DNA of 64,000 nt. Source: Citrus sinensis. Lineage: Eukaryota > Streptophyta > Magnoliopsida > Sapindales > Rutaceae. The stretch lies in contig NC_068564.1 in assembly GCF_022201045.2 (NCBI RefSeq), positions 23,279,001 to 23,343,000 on the forward strand, read 5' to 3'. Numbering within the stretch: position 1 is the first letter of the stretch; each line of letters opens with the position of its first letter. The translations under genes and the position numbers were made by a program. The notes beneath the pieces were generated by a model. The model had not been told where the DNA came from, searched no databases, and worked only from the letters and a program-made list of their open reading frames with translations. This document shows positions 63,481 through 64,000 of the stretch, piece by piece.

Positions 63481-64000
63481 TGAAATCAGAGTTATCATGG
63501 TGATTTTATTCTTAAATCAACATTGCTTAGAGAGTGAATGATATGTTTTTACTGTATTTTAGTTATATTTTGCATAACCATCCATTTTAGTTTACTCTCA
63601 ATAAATTTTGTTTAATTTAGAATAATTTATGTACTTAGTTCAATATACATAATTGAAGGTGACTGAAAGCTCAAGATTCAAGGAATAAATGCTGCTGCAG
63701 TAGGTTTGTAAGGATAAGGAAAGAATATGGCTATAGAAGAATTAAAACAAGTCTGCAACTGTACAGATGTTGAAGCCAATGATGTAGCACTGTTGTTGTA
63801 GCAATCCTGGAGCAACAACAGACAATATTTTGCGCGAGATACTTGGAAGATTGGGATTTGAAGTTTTTTAAATTAGAAGATGCGCGTCTTAGGCTTTCGG
63901 TTGCCCTAATTCTAAGTTATAAAAGGACCATACACATAAAGAAAAAAAAGAGGCCGTCATTAGAGAAAAAGAATAGATAGACAAAATAAGAGAAAACAAA
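63481..64000 (+). other. Promoter-like sequence at window edge, possible LTR start
   Basis: A TATA box (TTATAAAAGGACC, about 63,916-63,928) is followed by A- and G-rich leader-like sequence running off the window. Upstream sequence contains TGTTGTTGTAGCAATCC-like short repeats. It could be the promoter of a gene or an LTR beyond the edge; nothing coding is visible. Confidence 0.4.

Overview
The window reads as nuclear DNA of a dicot plant. It is AT-rich, genes are split by short GT-AG introns, and the recognisable proteins are plant-type: a chloroplast light-dependent protochlorophyllide reductase, a YGL/LRDR (DUF3700) protein, a LanC-like GCR2-family protein and a DUF1218 membrane protein. 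The mobile elements are typical of angiosperms. The species cannot be fixed from the sequence alone; a woody rosid such as Citrus would fit but is only a guess.

Layout. Positions 1-19,500 are gene-poor and built from nested transposable elements. They include a small TIR element carrying a GC-rich insert (3417-4123), an LTR copy (6995-8263) fused to a short stretch that resembles a plant RNA-virus nucleic-acid-binding protein (8250-8645), and the 3' end of a Ty3/gypsy Tat-type element with an antisense accessory ORF (about 9200-12670). Then come three tandem copies of a ~1.2 kb unit (12671-17820), interrupted by a Tourist-like MITE, a solo LTR and, inside that, a hAT-like element. Sister copies serve as empty sites, so several insertions can be proven from the window itself.

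Positions 19,500-38,700 form the gene island. Five intact gene models, with exon joins read here, follow one another: a DUF3700/Wali7-type protein (+), the ribosome-biogenesis factor BRX1 (-), a LanC-like protein (+), protochlorophyllide reductase (-) and a WDR44-like WD40 protein (-). They are housekeeping or plastid genes with no sign of joint function. BRX1 has a telo-box and a site II-type motif, and POR has an I-box; both suit their roles.

Positions 38,800-64,000 are again mostly intergenic. One gene, a DUF1218 four-helix membrane protein (51,362-52,373, -), stands alone. Around it are a 1.58 kb foldback MULE-like element inserted seven bases inside a Tourist-like MITE (47,863-50,135), a small palindromic MITE, a tandem TRIM array with four LTRs (55,587-56,391), a tandemly arranged AT-rich repeat family (55,340-62,424) broken by another Tourist-like element and by a solo LTR that itself contains a second solo LTR, and a degenerate ~100 bp repeat array (62,440-63,480). 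The right edge ends in a promoter-like, possibly LTR, sequence.

I do not see a convincing new multi-gene system. The points most worth checking are the virus-like ORF joined to a truncated LTR, the antisense ORF of the gypsy element, the GC-rich cargo of the TIR element, and the repeated TGACGTGGC motifs in the LTR family present at 6995 and 58,217.
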